A DNA stretch of 44,326 bases from Candidatus Bathyarchaeota archaeon (GCA_016927895.1 JAFGLT010000069.1:1-44326), one strand, 5' to 3'; positions 1-9,065 are shown, counted from the stretch's first letter. A program made the numbers and translations. Notes: generated by a model not told the origin, from the letters alone.

Positions 1-1
1 C

Positions 2-68
2 CATGGAGTTTATCGTGACCTCATATAAAGACCGCCGAAAAACTCCATGTGAAGCCTCGGAGGCTTCA
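2..68. other. Nested inverted repeats at left edge
   Basis: Two strong inverted repeats follow each other. Bases 2-11 (CATGGAGTTT) pair perfectly with 40-49 (AAACTCCATG) around a 28-base loop. Bases 50-68 form a perfect 19-base palindrome (arms TGAAGCCTC / GAGGCTTCA around one G). A further CGAAG/CTTCG pair lies at 72-84. This could be the folded 3' end of a transcript entering from the left, a structured RNA, or protein-binding sites; the sequence alone does not decide. Confidence 0.4.
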
Positions 69-259
69 CTTCGAAGTTGCTTCGAGCGTTTTGCCCCTGT
101 CACAGGCGTTGGATGCATTAGTGCGGTAACTTTGCGTGTGTACACTTTTAATTCTGCAAGCTACAGCTGATTGTGACTTGTTGCTAGCGTTTGGGTGTGT
201 GGTGACTGAAGGTGGCTAAGTTTTGAGGGAGTTGAATCGCTTCAGGGCGTTTAGGCAGT

Positions 260-285
260 GGGTTTGGGGGATGTTTTGGTATACG
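260..285 (+). repeat. Diverged copy of dispersed 25-29 nt repeat
   Basis: Aligned by eye with the copy in mfnF (12155-12180), 22 of 26 positions match. The shared core is GGGGATGTTTTGGTATACG here against GGTGATGCTTTTGTATACG there. It is intergenic and in plus orientation. Confidence 0.45.
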
Positions 286-536
286 CAAACCGTGTGTAGT
301 GACTTTTCTCGGGTCACCAGCCTCAGATTTTGGGTAATGAGTGCATCTGAAAGGAGCCGTTTTTCGGGTCTTTTTAGGTGAGGATATGTTTTTGTATCTG
401 TTGGAGTAGCCTAAACTATGCATATTTTTGTTTTCTCCACATATTGTTTTTCTTTACGGGTGGACCTGGTGGAGTACGTATTACGTGAGATTTATTCCGT
501 CACCAGAGCCCTCTGGGGCAGGGTAGAAAAGGAACG

Positions 537-561
537 GTATACACAAGCATCAACAACACTC
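537..561 (-). repeat. Diverged copy of dispersed repeat, minus strand
   Basis: Read on the minus strand, 20 of 25 positions match the mfnF copy, including the run TGATGCTTGTGTATAC (TGATGCTTTTGTATAC in the conserved copies). It lies about 75 bases before hjc and points away from it. This is the weakest of the five copies. Confidence 0.35.
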
Positions 562-637
562 ACAATTTTTAGTGCAAGCAAAAGAATTTTTTATTTAATA
601 CAGCAATCTTAAGTAGGTAAAACGCTGAGGGAAAAAC

Positions 638-1069
638 TTGGTAAAGACCGCGGACAGAATCAAACTTCGCAGATGGCGCAAAAGAGGCTTCTACAGCGAG
701 ACAGTGCTTGTGAAGCTCCTACAGAAAAACGGGTACAACGCCGTGCGAATCCCAGTCAGCAACCCCAGCTTAAGCCCCCTGCCCGACCTCATGGCCCGCA
801 AAGGCGAGCACACCTACGCTTTCGAAGTGAAAAACTCTAGCTACTACGCGTATTTCCCTAAGCCCCAAGTTGACAAGCTCTTCAGGTTCCTCAACGAACT
901 CATACCTGGAGACAACACGAACAAGCATGCCATAATAGCAGCGCACCTCGGCAAGAAGTGGCTGTTCAAAGAAGTCAGCTGGGAGGAATGGGAAAAAGAC
1001 AAGCTTCCAGATAAGCTGCGAATAGTTAAGCGAGACAGGGGGAACTTTTCCATAGAGAAAAGCTACTGA
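638..1069 (+). CDS. hjc: Holliday junction resolvase Hjc
   Basis: Archaeal structure-selective endonuclease that cuts four-way DNA junctions symmetrically during recombination and fork repair; it acts as a dimer in the cytoplasm. The 143-residue product has the usual Hjc length and the RecB/PD-(D/E)XK-type core: SE at residues 20-21 in the first helix, PD at 49-50, and E63-V-K65 as the third catalytic element, followed by the conserved aromatic/basic segment and a QVDKL helix. The start is TTG at 638, chosen because GAGGG (627-631) sits 6 bases before it; the N-terminus KTADRIKLRRWRKRG is basic as in other Hjc proteins. It is monocistronic, with a T-run right after the stop. The family is clear; specificity is inferred from homology. 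Confidence 0.9.
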   Translation: MVKTADRIKLRRWRKRGFYSETVLVKLLQKNGYNAVRIPVSNPSLSPLPDLMARKGEHTYAFEVKNSSYYAYFPKPQVDKLFRFLNELIPGDNTNKHAIIAAHLGKKWLFKEVSWEEWEKDKLPDKLRIVKRDRGNFSIEKSY

Positions 1070-1075
1070 TTTTTT
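1070..1075 (+). terminator. T-run terminator after hjc
   Basis: Six T residues start directly after the TGA stop of hjc, the typical archaeal oligo-T termination signal. Confidence 0.45.
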
Positions 1076-1104
1076 GTAGAGCGTAAAGAACTGTACCTAA
1101 AAAG

Positions 1105-1114
1105 CATATTATAA
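1105..1114 (+). promoter_or_regulatory. TATA-like element of the decayed ABC operon
   Basis: CATATTATAA is centred about 25 bases before the ATG at 1135, as for a leaderless archaeal transcript. It would drive the ABC transporter pseudogene pair that follows. Confidence 0.4.
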
Positions 1115-1134
1115 CTACCGTCACATTTTCAATC

Positions 1135-1826
1135 ATGCGTCAGAAAATGAGCGAATTTGTTGTTGCTAGTGATTTGTTAACTAAAACGTACCAGCTAGGC
1201 GATGCAGAAGTTGAAGTTCTAAAGGGCATAAAACAGGGTTACGAGAGGCGAGTTCGTAGTAATATGTGGGCCTTCAGGGTCTGGAAAAACCACATTGCTC
1301 AATATTATAAGCGGAATTGACAAGCCCACAAGCGGAATACTCCTCGTGTTAGGTCAAGACTTAACAGTTCAAGACTAAAATTTCCTATCGGATTTCAGAT
1401 GTAACCACGTGGGCTTCGTTTTTCAATCTTACAATCTCGTTTCAACCTTGACGGTAGCGGAGAACATTGCGTTTCCAATGGAGTGGAGACGAAAAACCGA
1501 GGAGCAAATAGAAACACGAGTTACAGAGTTACTTGAGACCGTTGGTTTACGGCGCAGGGCAAATCATTTTCCAGCTCAACTAAGTGGTGGTGAACAGCAA
1601 CGAGTAGCGTTCGCGCGTGCCTTAGCAAACGATCCTGAGTTGATTCTAGCTGATGAATCAACTGGAAACTTACACAAAAAACGGCCAGAAAATAACTCAG
1701 ATGCTGCGGATGCTTAAGGCTAAAGGAAAAACAGTTATCGTTGCAACTCATGACCCAGAACTGATGAAACTTGCCGACCGAACCGCTTGTTTAGAAGACG
1801 GGAGACTATCAAGTCAAAATGAGTAA
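1135..1826 (+). pseudogene. Decayed ABC transporter ATPase (MacB/LolD type)
   Basis: All ABC ATPase motifs are present but spread over three frames. The first piece encodes an N-terminus (SEFVVASDLLTKTYQLGD). One extra A in the A-run near 1229 shifts the frame; the shifted frame then gives [17 protein letters not shown] (Walker A, about 1240-1290). An in-frame TAA at 1376-1378 interrupts GQDLTVQD, after which the same frame continues with the Q-loop GFVFQSYNL, the signature [15 protein letters not shown] and Walker [13 protein letters not shown] (S replaces the usual P of DEPTGNLD). A second frameshift near 1665 is needed to reach the H-loop TVIVATHDPE and the stop at 1824-1826, which overlaps the permease ATG in an ATGAGTAA junction. 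Three or more independent lesions point to a true pseudogene, although single-base indels could be assembly errors. Confidence 0.88.
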
Positions 1827-3695
1827 AGCTACCTTTCCAGTAAACGATCTCCTACGCAGAAAACTGCAAACAAGCCTAACTGTAGCTACATTAACATTAA
1901 GTGTTGCATCTACACTTTTTCCATTAATCTTCAGCAGGCGAATCAGCTGGGACATAACCGCTACAGGCGAAGCCTTAACCTACGGGATGTCAGCAGTCTT
2001 CTCACAGCTTATCCTGTTCATCGGAGCCCTAATTTTCGCGGTGGGGGCCGTTATAACCTCGTTTATCGTTTTCTTGACCATGAAACAGCGAACTCGCGAC
2101 TTCGGTTTAATCAAGGCTGCGGGATGCCCAAACGGTCTTGTATTTGGATATTTCATAACTGAACTGCTCATGATTACTTTTCTGGGTTGCGTCTTAGGCG
2201 TAATACTTGGTTTTACAGCAGACTTCGCCGTTACCAACATACTTCAATTAAAAACTCAACCGTCACGCATCGATTTTTGGCTTGCACTAATAGTTTTCGC
2301 CGTTTTTTTCGTCCTAGCCCTCATATTTGGAACAAAACCTATGCTTGACGCGGCTGGAGTATCGCCGATAAAGGCGCTTTCACCCGTGCAGTATTTCGGG
2401 TTAACCACGGGAAATAAACTCAAACCGTTATCCCGGGCAGGGTTAACCCTGAATATCGCCTCAAGAAGCTTGTTTCGCCGGCAATCAACAAGCGTTCGCA
2501 TCATTATATTGCTCTCAACAGTCTTTTTGCTGCTTACAGTATCGATCTCTGGTAGCGTAATCGCCAGTGACACAAGCAAGTCATGGATTGAAAACGCCGT
2601 TGGAACAAACATTATTGCAGTCGCCCACGAAGACATGGCGATTCAGTACACTCAACTATTGACAAAGTTTTCAGGAGCCAAAACAGCGATTTCAACTATC
2701 TGGACACAGAACTGGCCGTTCCAGACACACTTCTCCAACGACTAGAAACCCTGCAGGGTGTAGAAACAGTTGACACACGCTTGATTTTGAACGCGCGCGT
2801 CCAAGAAGTAAGCAACTTTACGATTGATCCGGAAACTTTGGCAACTTTTCCCGTCGGCGACAGCCGCGAAGGTTGGTCGTTAATTGTAGGTGTTTACCCG
2901 AAAAAAGTCACAACATCATGGTCAATTAAAGGGAGCTTCTTGAATACAGAAGACACAGATGGAGCTGTCATCGGCGATTCCATATCGCAAAAAATGTTCT
3001 CAATCGACCCCAAAGCAGAGATTTACAGTTCAGACCCTTTATGCCAAGGAATCAGACTGTAAAATAGCACGTTCGGCATAGTAGGCGTTTGTGTAGATCC
3101 CATAAATAATGGAAAAGTCACTTATATTTCACTTGAAAAACTGCAAAACCTTACCGATGTATCTAACGCCAACATTGTCCTTGTACAATCAGACCCTGAT
3201 GTCGACCGCTCAACCGTTATAGCACAGATAGAAGCCGAACTAAACGCCATAAATTCGGCTTTTCTCGTTTTCGAGCTGGATGCCGCCTTGCAGAAGAACA
3301 TTGATTTTCTAGGTTCCATATGGTCAACGGTCATGTTTTTGCCAGTGTTTACTTTAGCGTCGGCTGCCCTATCTCTAGTTGGTTATACCATGCTTGGAGT
3401 GGAGGAGCAACGTCACGAATTCGCTGTTTTGCGGGCTATGGGCACAAAGCCTAAAACTGTTGTGACGATACTTGCAGTGCAAAGTTTGATTATTCTGCTT
3501 TCGAGTATTGCAGTGGGAATTTCTCTCGGAGTAATAATTACGCTAATGATTCTTATGCCGCAGCCCGTCGTGACCACCTACACTATATTAGCGATAGCGG
3601 AATGGCTTCTTGCGGCTTTAGTTGCGATGTTCATTTTAAGCCTCTGGCCTGCGGTGCGATTTGCTAAGAAGCCAATATTGGAAATTATGTCATAA
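1819..3695 (+). pseudogene. Decayed ABC permease (FtsX/MacB family)
   Basis: Partner permease of the preceding ATPase. The first frame (1819-2745) encodes an FtsX-type membrane domain with hydrophobic segments around residues 45-85 and 105-170. Near 2675 the frame shifts; the other frame reads SQNSDFNYLDTEL and continues through the extracytoplasmic domain until an in-frame TAA at 3060-3062. The same frame resumes directly after it (STFGIVGVCVDP) and runs to 3695 with the C-terminal FtsX segments (VMFLPVFTLASAALSL, SLIILLSSIAVGISL, EWLLAALVAMFIL). An intact gene would give roughly 625 residues. Such permeases work with a LolD-like ATPase in efflux or envelope transport; the substrate cannot be told. 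Its end meets the convergent nuclease-like gene at 3690. Confidence 0.88.
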
Positions 3696-4394
3696 ATGAC
3701 TGAATTCTTTTGTGAAGTACTTGACTGACCCTACGTAAGCAGGCAGTTGAGTTAAGAAATTCTGCAGTTGCAGAACAGGAACTACGGGAACATCATCGTA
3801 AAACTTGAAGCTGCCTGGCATAAGCGATACTATTACGGGAACAAACTTTGCTTTATTCCACTTAACGCACTCAACTTTTAACGAGGGGGATGGCAACGTG
3901 TCAGCCAGCGCACGTGCTCGTTCTACTTGCGCCTCAACAATTTTCTTTAGAGCAGAAGGATTCACGCTCCGCTGCCAACGTTTACAGTCAATACATAAAA
4001 CTAACGGTTTTCTACAGCCAACCACATCGATTTCCCATCTGCGTCCACCATGCTTGAATCTCACATTCTTGCGAGAAAGGTAACCGTTCCTTTCTAAAGC
4101 AACAGCACTAATGTCCTCAAACTCCTGCCAACGGAGAAACTCGCTAACATGCTCAATATCAGCACCTAATGAGACTGCTTTAACAGCGAGCCTAAGTCGA
4201 TTTCCACTGTCGGCGTCGACAAAATCGTCTTTCAGATAAAATAAACCTTCATTTTGAAGCTTTTTAAGCAATTTTAATGCAATATCTGAGGCAATCTTAG
4301 CGTCTTTTTTAACGCATTCAATTAAAACCGAGCCATCTTTTGTCAATTTCAGAAGTGAAATTAGCAAATCCCTCTCAACTAACACCATTAACAC
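3690..4394 (-). CDS. Winged-helix / PD-(D/E)XK nuclease-like protein
   Basis: 234-residue protein of unknown specific role. Residues 1-75 look like a helix-turn-helix segment (ERDLLISLLKL, then SDIALKLLKKLQNEGLFYL). Residues 88-200 match the restriction-endonuclease-like fold: F92-E93-D in a helix, AL..NGY, then W120-E-I-D123-V-V-G, and C134-I-D136-C-K138-R-W as the catalytic strand. A related architecture occurs in archaeal Mrr-like and recombinase-associated proteins. The start is the GTG at 4394; an ATG two codons later is equally possible. No methyltransferase or defence partner is adjacent, so a restriction role is not supported; a DNA-repair or junction-processing role is only a guess. 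A copy of the dispersed repeat lies 93 bases upstream. Confidence 0.7.
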   Translation of the reverse strand: MLMVLVERDLLISLLKLTKDGSVLIECVKKDAKIASDIALKLLKKLQNEGLFYLKDDFVDADSGNRLRLAVKAVSLGADIEHVSEFLRWQEFEDISAVALERNGYLSRKNVRFKHGGRRWEIDVVGCRKPLVLCIDCKRWQRSVNPSALKKIVEAQVERARALADTLPSPSLKVECVKWNKAKFVPVIVSLMPGSFKFYDDVPVVPVLQLQNFLTQLPAYVGSVKYFTKEFSHL

Positions 4395-4486
4395 CTATAT
4401 GAATATACATTAAAATGCGGAAAAAATTCACCTTTACACGTCAATTTAAAAGCAGCCAAACAAACCCGCTTTAACCTAACGAAAGG

Positions 4487-4515
4487 GTATACAAAAGCAT
4501 CACCCAAACACAGTT
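4487..4515 (-). repeat. Conserved copy of dispersed 29-nt repeat
   Basis: On the minus strand these 29 bases are identical to 12151-12179 inside mfnF. They begin AACTGTGTTTGG and end TGATGCTTTTGTATAC. A little similarity (CTGAAG against CTGGAAAA) extends upstream; the flanks downstream are unrelated. The copy lies in the intergenic region upstream of the nuclease-like gene. The local open frame repeats the peptide LCLGDAFVY but has no other support as a gene. Confidence 0.85.
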
Positions 4516-5234
4516 CTTCAGCAACAGCGACCCCAGCCATCGTCAACCAACCGGTAAGAGATAGAGAGAATATGCCTTGCCGACATTTAAACGCTGACAC
4601 ATGCCTCACTAAACTTTTCGATGAAACATCACACGACCCACTTCGAAGCCTTATGCCACAGAAAAGAAGATAAAAACGTGTTATTAACATTTATGTTATA
4701 TTTTCAGTTTAGAATATGGCTGATTTTTAACTGTTAAATTGCAAATCTCAGGGTTCGAAATTTTTTCGCAACAAACAAGTGCATGCATAAACAGTTATCT
4801 GGAGTCAGAAAAGCTCAAAATTAACCTTCTACGGATACAATTTGACCGGTGTACACGCGTTTTCACATTTTCCGGAGTTCAACTTCGCTAAAAAAGGCAG
4901 TTATCGCACATTTTGCTTCTTTTTTCTCGGTTTAATCTTACGTATTTATAAGATTCGTTCATTTTCGACTCCGCAAGAAGAGGCAGGCACACCTAAAATA
5001 CAAGTTTAATGAAAAACCTTGGCTTGAACTCAAGTTACAAAAAATAGGCTCGACTCCGCTCGCCACGTGACACTCTCAGGTTGAGCAACTTTTCAGTGCA
5101 GACGAAAGGTTTTGCCGGGGCTCTGCATATTAAACCTATACAGGAAAAGAAGGTTGAATATTGGCTATAAGCTCTTGCGGTAAGCAAAGTTCTGTGCAAA
5201 GCTCTTTCACCCCATTTTTCTGCTTGAATTTGCA
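4516..5234. other. Gene-poor intergenic stretch
   Basis: No gene can be supported between the repeat copy and the terminator of the beta-propeller gene. Short frames on both strands lack motifs. A locally G+C-rich pocket at about 5048-5125 is described separately as a weak small-RNA candidate. Confidence 0.4.
5036..5125 (-). ncRNA. Possible small RNA (weak)
   Basis: Read on the minus strand, a TATA-like GGTTTAATATG (about 5128-5138) precedes a compact G+C-rich stretch that ends in six T residues (5044-5039), in a region without genes. No known RNA family or convincing conserved fold is recognised, so this is a weak candidate. Confidence 0.15.
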
Positions 5235-5243
5235 AATAAAAAG
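5235..5243 (-). terminator. T-rich terminator after the beta-propeller gene
   Basis: On the minus strand CTTTTTATTT follows a C-rich run about 30 bases after the stop of the large secreted protein gene, consistent with oligo-T termination. Confidence 0.4.
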
Positions 5244-5273
5244 AGGGGGTGGTTGTGTGTTTCTGTCGCGATT

Positions 5274-7910
5274 TCAGCTTTTTCTAAGCATCAGGATTAA
5301 CACTATTCCAATTGCTATAATTGCGACCATTGTTGCTATTGACATTGGCAGGAAGTAAAGGTCAGCTGCGGATGCTGGCATCGGTGTTGGTTCAGCAGTA
5401 ACCTCTGGAGCTTGCATCACGGTGAATGCGGTTTCCGCTTGTGAAGGCCAGTAGCCGTTTGAGCCTTCAAAAGTAGCGAAGACTGTGAACTTACCTGGAA
5501 TCTCAGGAGTCCACTCGTAGCTGAAGAAGCCGTTAGCATCGGTGGTTACAGTGCCTACGTCGTAATAGTTGTTGTTCGAGTCGAGAACACTCAAAGTAAC
5601 GCTGACGCCTAAAACGTCCGCCGGAAGAGGCTGCTGCTGGTAAACGTAGCCCATCCAATCCTTCATGCTTGCATCAGACATGGCTGGGACACCGTGCGGG
5701 AAGCGTGCCGCCTGCTCGTTCTGTGTAGTGCCTGAGGAAATGTCCATCACAGTGCCCTTGATTACCACGGGTGTTCCGAATGCTGCAGCAATGTCTGGCG
5801 CTGAAACCGTGGTAACGCTGGGTCCTCTGCCCACAACGTAGATTTGGTTGTCGTATCCATTGCACCATGTTGCATAGCCGTCTGCGATAGCAGTTAACGA
5901 AGAAGAGGCTACGGCTGATGAAAGGGTCCAGATTTCTGTTCCATCAGTGGCGTTGATACCGCGTGACAAAGCACCCTTGAAAATCGGTGTTTCGAAAGTG
6001 TGCTCACCAGTAATAGTGTATATTACTCCGCTGCCGATAGCGTATATTGTAGTTGGATACGGACCAGGTACTTCAAAGCCACTGTTAGTGCTGTTGCCTT
6101 CGCCGCCGTTACCGTAGGTCCACAGTAGGTTTCCAGTTTTCAAATCATAAGCGTAGATTATTCCGCCCATACCGTTGCAACTGTAGAGGTTCCCATAAGC
6201 TAGTTTCCCTGACATGCCAGACCATCCCATGTAGTAGAAGTCAAGGGGTGTTTGGTCGCCGGTTGGACCCCAAATTTTTTCACCGTCTTCTAAGCTGTAT
6301 CCTACCCATTGCATTGTTTCCGCATTGTATTCAACGAAGACACCAGTCGTTGGATCGGCTCCGGTAAATGTGACGGTGAGGTTGCCTGATGGTGGATTAA
6401 TCGTTTTTTTCCATAGCACATTACCGATTGACCCTTCAGTTTCGTCGAGGTTGACAGCAAAGTACATGTAGGGATCGGTGTGTGATGAACCGAATACAGT
6501 ACTAGGAGCAGAAGGCAAATAGCCGCTCAAGCAAAGCATCATATCACCGTAGAAAGCTGCTCTTATAGCAAGCGGTGAGGCCATAGTGTTGAGTGATGGC
6601 ATCGAAACGTTCCAGTCGTATAAAATTGGATTGGTTCCGTTAGTATATGGCGGAACTACCTGTGGTGTTGTTGACGGCCCTGAATATTGACCCTGCCAAA
6701 GTTTAGACGAGTTCCATTGCTGCAAATAGTAGTTTGGACTAGAGGGGGTTCCGTAGTTTACTAAACTTATTATTAGGCGTTCGCCTTGCGGACCATCGAC
6801 TGCTGTGCCTGAGGGAATATCGGTTATGGTGAACAGAAAGTCTCCTGTGTATGCATTATAAGCGTTCCAGCTTGTTGGCACTGGAGGCCCAAAGAAGGAT
6901 CCTCCGACGCTTTGAATTAAGATCGGCGGGTAAACTCCGTGTTGGTTGGGGTCTTGAACGTCGTAGAGGTAACCGAAGGATAGTGCTGGTACGTCGGTGC
7001 GGGACCAAATAAGTTCACCTGTGCGCAGGTCAACACAGTCGGTTGGTCCATAAATATTTCCCGATGTGAATCCACCTGGGACACCTGCAAGCGATATTGG
7101 TTCCGTGTAGTATAGGAACCCGTTTATTATTATTGGGTTGTTGAATCTAGTAGCGTATGCAGATCCTTCACCGTATGTATCTCCCGCAATGATAAAGTGT
7201 TCTCCTCCGACAACTCCGCCCATTTCGTTCGGTTTTGTCCACATGATATGACCAGTGAGAGGACCTACAGCATCCTCTATAACGAGGTCCGAGTAGCCTG
7301 GTGAACTTTGGCCTAGCCAGTTTGACGAAATTTCATACCAGTTCCAGTTCGTACCATATATAGGGCGTGTCCAGTACTCCGTCGGAAGCGGATTGTTTGG
7401 AATTGTGAATATTGGCTCGTCCTGTACGACTAATTCGGCTGATGCAGAGCTGCTCAAGTAAGTGTCGTTTGTGTTTTGATTCGGCATAAGCATACCCATG
7501 AAGCTTAAGGGTTGGTCCCACGTGTATATTTGTCCTGGAAAAGAAAACTCAAGGGTATATGTACCAGTTTGGGTAGGAGTGAAAGAATAACCTTGACTTG
7601 ATGTTGAGTCCCAGATGATGTCCCAAGTTTGTGTTTCTGTTGTGCCGTCAGGCGCAGTAATGGTAAGCTCGTAATCATGGAATCGAATGTTATTGGTTGG
7701 ATCTGCTCCAGCTATTACCTTGTCAAGCCACATGTAGACATGTACCTGCTGACCAACACCTACAGGGTTAGGCGTTGGCTGCACGTAAGCGTACGTTGGA
7801 ATTTCCCATTTAGGTGTGTGAGCGTTAGCGACTGGCAAAAGAACAATCGAAAAAGCCATAGTCAAAATCAGAAAAACGGTGGTTGCTATAGCAATTCTGT
7901 TGTTACGCAT
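5274..7910 (-). CDS. Secreted PQQ-type beta-propeller surface protein
   Basis: 878-residue exported protein anchored at its C-terminus. The N-terminus is a signal peptide (hydrophobic core about residues 10-30, ending VANAHT). Residues 35-155 form an Ig-like domain. From about 200 to 680, repeated blades carry the PQQ/WD-like signature xxTGxxxW: DLRTGELIWSR, LEDGEKIWG, DLKTGNLLWTYG, NATDGTEIWTLSS. A second Ig-like domain near 750-835 (TDANGFFSYEWTPEIPGKF) precedes a P/T/E linker and a final membrane helix (MSIATMVAIIAIGIVLIL) with RKS end. The start ATG has AAAGGAGA about 11 bases upstream. Whether it binds a quinone is unknown; most archaeal members appear to be cell-surface scaffold or adhesion proteins. 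It is monocistronic. Confidence 0.8.
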   Translation of the reverse strand: MRNNRIAIATTVFLILTMAFSIVLLPVANAHTPKWEIPTYAYVQPTPNPVGVGQQVHVYMWLDKVIAGADPTNNIRFHDYELTITAPDGTTETQTWDIIWDSTSSQGYSFTPTQTGTYTLEFSFPGQIYTWDQPLSFMGMLMPNQNTNDTYLSSSASAELVVQDEPIFTIPNNPLPTEYWTRPIYGTNWNWYEISSNWLGQSSPGYSDLVIEDAVGPLTGHIMWTKPNEMGGVVGGEHFIIAGDTYGEGSAYATRFNNPIIINGFLYYTEPISLAGVPGGFTSGNIYGPTDCVDLRTGELIWSRTDVPALSFGYLYDVQDPNQHGVYPPILIQSVGGSFFGPPVPTSWNAYNAYTGDFLFTITDIPSGTAVDGPQGERLIISLVNYGTPSSPNYYLQQWNSSKLWQGQYSGPSTTPQVVPPYTNGTNPILYDWNVSMPSLNTMASPLAIRAAFYGDMMLCLSGYLPSAPSTVFGSSHTDPYMYFAVNLDETEGSIGNVLWKKTINPPSGNLTVTFTGADPTTGVFVEYNAETMQWVGYSLEDGEKIWGPTGDQTPLDFYYMGWSGMSGKLAYGNLYSCNGMGGIIYAYDLKTGNLLWTYGNGGEGNSTNSGFEVPGPYPTTIYAIGSGVIYTITGEHTFETPIFKGALSRGINATDGTEIWTLSSAVASSSLTAIADGYATWCNGYDNQIYVVGRGPSVTTVSAPDIAAAFGTPVVIKGTVMDISSGTTQNEQAARFPHGVPAMSDASMKDWMGYVYQQQPLPADVLGVSVTLSVLDSNNNYYDVGTVTTDANGFFSYEWTPEIPGKFTVFATFEGSNGYWPSQAETAFTVMQAPEVTAEPTPMPASAADLYFLPMSIATMVAIIAIGIVLILMLRKS

Positions 7911-8009
7911 CTCTCATTTCTCCTTTAAATTTATTTTGCACATTGAGTGCAGCCTCAGATTATGTTTAAGAAAATTTATATGCTTTATGTTTACAAATGA
8001 AACACAATT

Positions 8010-8330
8010 AGTTTTTTAGAAGATGTACCTTGTATGCTTGGTTGTCCATTATTCTCTTCGCTTCTATAAGCTCACGATGTTTTGCAGAAACCAGGGCAGA
8101 AAGCGATGTCCACTCAATGGAAGAGCTCATTAAACTGGGATTCAGCGAAGAAAGGCGTGCAAAGCAATAGGGACAACGAAATGTCCCACTTGTGGATGGC
8201 ACTTAAGCGCTAACGATTACGTTATTCAAGAAACGCAAGCACTAAACAACCTTGTTTTTTTATGAGCGTGCTAAAATCTGGCGGAACACGGAGCCCGAAC
8301 GATTTTGATTCACCGCATTAAAAACTTTGA
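8010..8330 (+). pseudogene. Probable remnant of a small zinc-finger gene
   Basis: The plus strand carries MEELIKLGFSEERRAKQ and then TAG at about 8170. A neighbouring frame continues KAIGTTKCPTCGWHLSAN and NDYVIQETQALNNL, which looks like a CxxC zinc-ribbon segment. Joining the two frames with one shift near 8165 gives a plausible small protein, so this is probably a frameshifted remnant. No family is recognised and the upstream part is unclear. The rest of the gap (8230-8330) shows nothing. Confidence 0.3.
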
Positions 8331-8333
8331 GTT

Positions 8334-9065
8334 TTAAAGTAACCCTGCCCGTTTCAGGTTTTCAGGAGAGATTTTTCCTGAATGCAAAGCGGTAGCCACT
8401 AAAACCCCAAAAACTCCGATGCGCTCCAATTCCTTCAAATCCTTAACGTTACGTATGCCTCCACCGACTATCAGGTTAGCCTTGATGTTCCTAAGTGCAT
8501 GATTTAGAAAAGTCAGGTTGGTTCCTTCGCAACTGCCGACTTTTAGCAAATCCAGCACAATAATTTGAGCAACACCCATTGCCTCTAACTCTCGTAAGAA
8601 CGTTATGGGCTCCGCAAGCCGGCCAATCTCAAAGTCGCTGAGGACATGATTACCCATCAAGTCGAGGCTAAGCATCACCTTATTGCTTCCAAGAAATTCA
8701 ACTGCTTCAGCCACAAAATCCATGCTCGGAAGGGTTTCTGTTCCGATGATAACCTTTGAAACACTGCTGTTAAGCACTTCTTTTGCCCTTTTCAGATTCG
8801 CTACGCCAGCGTCAACCATCATTTCAAGACCTGCCTTATCCACAATTTTCTCGAACAGTGAAAAACTTGGTTGTCCGCCAGTGATTGCGTCTAAATCTGC
8901 CAGATAAAGCTCGCTAAAGCCAAACGCCTTAAGCGAAACCGCAACGTCCACGGGGTCAACAGACGCGCATAGCACACTGTTTAGTGACTGGTAGTATTTT
9001 CTTCTGCCCCTTACGGCATGAACCACAACACCGCCGAGAACATCAATAACGGGTATTACCTTCAA
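8334..9065 (-). CDS. HisA/HisF-related (beta/alpha)8 protein of C1-cofactor loci
   Basis: TIM-barrel protein related to phosphoribosylformimino-AICAR-phosphate isomerase. It keeps the HisA-type N-terminus KVIPVIDVLGGVVVHAVRG, YLADLDAI at the end of a strand, MVDAGVANL, KVIIGTETL, and the phosphate-binding end NLIVGGGIRN / GVLVATALHSG. From memory, this subgroup (hisAF-related) occurs in methanogens and methylotrophs near tetrahydromethanopterin and methanofuran genes rather than in his operons; no his gene is adjacent here and it is divergent from mfnB. Its reaction is not established. I chose TTG at 9065, with GGAG at 9077-9074 eight bases upstream, giving 243 residues; the frame is open to 9101 but the extra 12 residues do not fit the family. 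Confidence 0.75.
   Translation of the reverse strand: MKVIPVIDVLGGVVVHAVRGRRKYYQSLNSVLCASVDPVDVAVSLKAFGFSELYLADLDAITGGQPSFSLFEKIVDKAGLEMMVDAGVANLKRAKEVLNSSVSKVIIGTETLPSMDFVAEAVEFLGSNKVMLSLDLMGNHVLSDFEIGRLAEPITFLRELEAMGVAQIIVLDLLKVGSCEGTNLTFLNHALRNIKANLIVGGGIRNVKDLKELERIGVFGVLVATALHSGKISPENLKRAGLL

Larger units (their letters stand above)
85..626. other. Gene-poor stretch upstream of hjc
   Basis: I see no convincing gene here. The open frames on either strand are short, lack recognisable motifs and have no clear ribosome-binding sites. The plus strand is strikingly G/T-rich from about 180 to 400. The stretch contains two diverged copies of the dispersed repeat described separately (260-285 plus, 537-561 minus). 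Confidence 0.4.

Noticed and set aside
1376-3062. In-frame stops in the ABC genes as recoded codons
   Set aside because: They are accompanied by frameshifts, and the right-edge pseudogene mixes TGA, TAA and TAG, so decay explains them better than recoding.
4388-4690. 100-residue minus-strand frame containing LCLGDAFVY
   Set aside because: The frame runs through the dispersed repeat and overlaps the start of the nuclease-like gene; no homology, ribosome-binding site or composition supports translation.
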